Program-made: the position numbers and the translations under genes
Notes under the pieces: model-generated
The model's database searches: none
What the model was told of the DNA's origin: nothing
What the model saw: only the letters and a program-made list of their open reading frames with translations
Assembly (NCBI GenBank): GCA_963793785.1
Contig: CAWCBH010000003.1
Span: 372,001 to 436,000 of the forward strand
Direction of reading: 5' to 3'
DNA from: CAWCBH01 sp963793785
GTDB taxonomy: Bacteria; Actinomycetota; Thermoleophilia; Solirubrobacterales; 70-9
DNA length: 64,000 nt
In this document: positions 63,005 through 64,000 of the stretch, piece after piece
How the letters are laid out: every line of letters begins with the position of its first letter
How positions within the stretch are numbered: position 1 is the stretch's first letter

Positions 63005-64000
63005 ATGCGGGCCAGGTATGCCCTAGTCGCGCTGGTGGTGATCGTCGTCGCCGCGTCGGCCGGCGCCTCGCGCGGCGCCACCGGGCCCGGCGGGGAGACG
63101 CCTGACGCTGGAGCCCGAATGCTCGACCTATCCGCCCGATCACAGCGTGCGGATCACGCTGGCCGGCTATCCGCCGGACACCGAGGTGGCCGGCGAGGCC
63201 GAGCTCCCGGGCGGTGGCGGCTTCGCGGCGACGGTGCGGACCGATGCCAACGGCGGCTTCACGATCTCGCTCGGGTCCCCGAGGCCGGGCACCTTCAGGG
63301 TCACGGCGCAGTGGTCGGGAGGGACTCTGGTCGAGTCCCTGGCGATCAACTGCGGCGGGCCGAACGGCACTCCGGCCTTCGAGCCGAGCGCACTTCCTCG
63401 AGTTCGGGAGCCAGGCGGTCGGCTACTTCGGCCCACCCAAGCAGGCGACGGTGACCAACCACGGCCCGGGCATCCTCAGGGTCGATGGGGTCCGCCTGGC
63501 CGGCGCGGAGCCGGATGAACTTCATCATCGCGAGCGACTCCTGCAGCGACACCAGCAGTCCCGGTCGGCTGAGACCTGCTTCGTGCGGGTGCGGTTCGGA
63601 GCGCCGGGGGACTTGAGCGTCCCACGACGGCACCCTGCTGATGACGAGTAGCGCTGCCTCCCGGCCCGTTCGCGCTGCACGCTGCGCGGCGATGGCGTTC
63701 CTCCGCCGATCATCCCGTCGGGTCAGTTGCTGAAGGGCTCGGTCGAGCCGAAGGCGGTCGACGCCGGCGACGCGGCGCTGCTTCCAGTTCCGCGCTCGCA
63801 CCGAGCGGTGGCGAGCCGCTGGCGCGGGCGCTGGTCCGCTTCGCCGGCGAGCGGACCCGCACCGGCCCCGAGGGACGGGCGACGCTCTGCGCGCGCTTCC
63901 CCTACCAGGGCACCCGCACCGCCCGCATCCAGAAGGGCGGCTACTTCGGCTACCGCTCGGTGTTGCTGCGGATCCGGGTCCTCCCGCCGGTTAGTCGTCG
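63005..64000 (+). CDS. Secreted Ig-like/choice-of-anchor protein, heavily frameshifted, cut by the window end
   Basis: An exported protein broken into pieces. ATG at 63005 opens a signal peptide (RARYALVALVVIVVAASAGA). Pieces in other frames follow: SVRITLAGYPPDTEVAGEAE, FTISLGSPRPGTFRVTAQWS, then LEFGSQAVGYFGPPKQATVT and NHGPGILRVDGVRLAGAEPD (an ASPM/SPD-2/hydin or choice-of-anchor D-like repeat), then CFVRVRFGAPGDL. The last part, GEPLARALVRFAGERTRTGP and KGGYFGYRSVLLRIRVL, is another Ig-like strand set. At least five frame changes occur between 63100 and 63780. It may be one gene or two. The end is cut. Confidence 0.6.

Overview
The window is very GC-rich and densely coded, with GTG and TTG starts and frequent 4-base ATGA/GTGA/TTGA overlaps. 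Its gene content (split proline dehydrogenase and P5C dehydrogenase genes, ArsA-type ATPase, iron-containing redox enzyme, high-molecular-weight FabG, MaoC and acyl-CoA dehydrogenase cassettes, adenylate-cyclase/AAA/TPR giant) suggests an actinobacterium. Several small protein families and the overall style point to the Thermoleophilia/Solirubrobacterales, but this is inference from protein character, not a database result. I see no rRNA, tRNA, CRISPR array, IS transposase or prophage. There is no gene-free stretch longer than about 250 bases.

Layout. 1-6.1 kb: partial CsaA-like tRNA-binding gene, VOC protein, VWA/MoxR pair, PPK2 kinase, and a coupled EVE-DUF2203-membrane operon. 6.1-11.3 kb: large cyclase-ATPase regulator and an ArsA-HSP20 ATPase with a small Cys-rich partner. 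11.3-15.1 kb: lipoprotein, secreted protein and two adjacent cation exchangers. 15.2-18.8 kb: heme-oxygenase-like iron enzyme, glycosyltransferase, a MOSC-CDGSH fusion and two small proteins. 19-25.6 kb: acyl-CoA dehydrogenase behind a palindromic operator, RTX/DUF11 secreted protein, MacB-like ABC exporter and a VTT membrane protein. 25.7-33 kb: secreted GH31 glycosidase, VanZ-like protein, lipoprotein, proline catabolism pair and a YihY/BrkB protein. 33-39.9 kb: DEAD-box helicase coupled to a zinc-ribbon/HTH protein, SRPBCC, cupin, membrane protein, RecD2 and CFA-synthase-like methyltransferase. 40-49.7 kb: desaturase, MEDS-ATPase sensor, SCP2-like/hydrolase fusion, acyltransferase, orphan antitoxin, DUF427 protein, a toxin-antitoxin-like cassette between direct repeats, TypA/BipA and small proteins. 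49.7-64 kb: P450, decayed XRE-nucleotidyltransferase module, a thiolase/FabG4/MaoC/ACAD operon, FAD oxidase, PadR regulator, cold-shock operon, metalloprotease, flippase, UBP zinc finger and a broken secreted protein.

Lipid and acyl-CoA metabolism recurs (two acyl-CoA dehydrogenases, thiolase, FabG4, MaoC, desaturase, CFA synthase, PlsC-like acyltransferase, SCP2-like/hydrolase). Stress and RNA themes are also present (DEAD helicase, CspA, TypA, CsaA).

Two general warnings. First, the right half, and above all 51-64 kb, carries many single-base frameshifts inside otherwise well-conserved genes. I reconstruct those genes across the breaks and suspect assembly indels. Second, the most unusual structures are a two-hairpin repeat read in frame by two unrelated genes, two pairs of small-protein paralogs, a 27-bp direct-repeat-bounded toxin-antitoxin-like cassette, and a cold-shock leader hairpin that covers the ribosome binding site.
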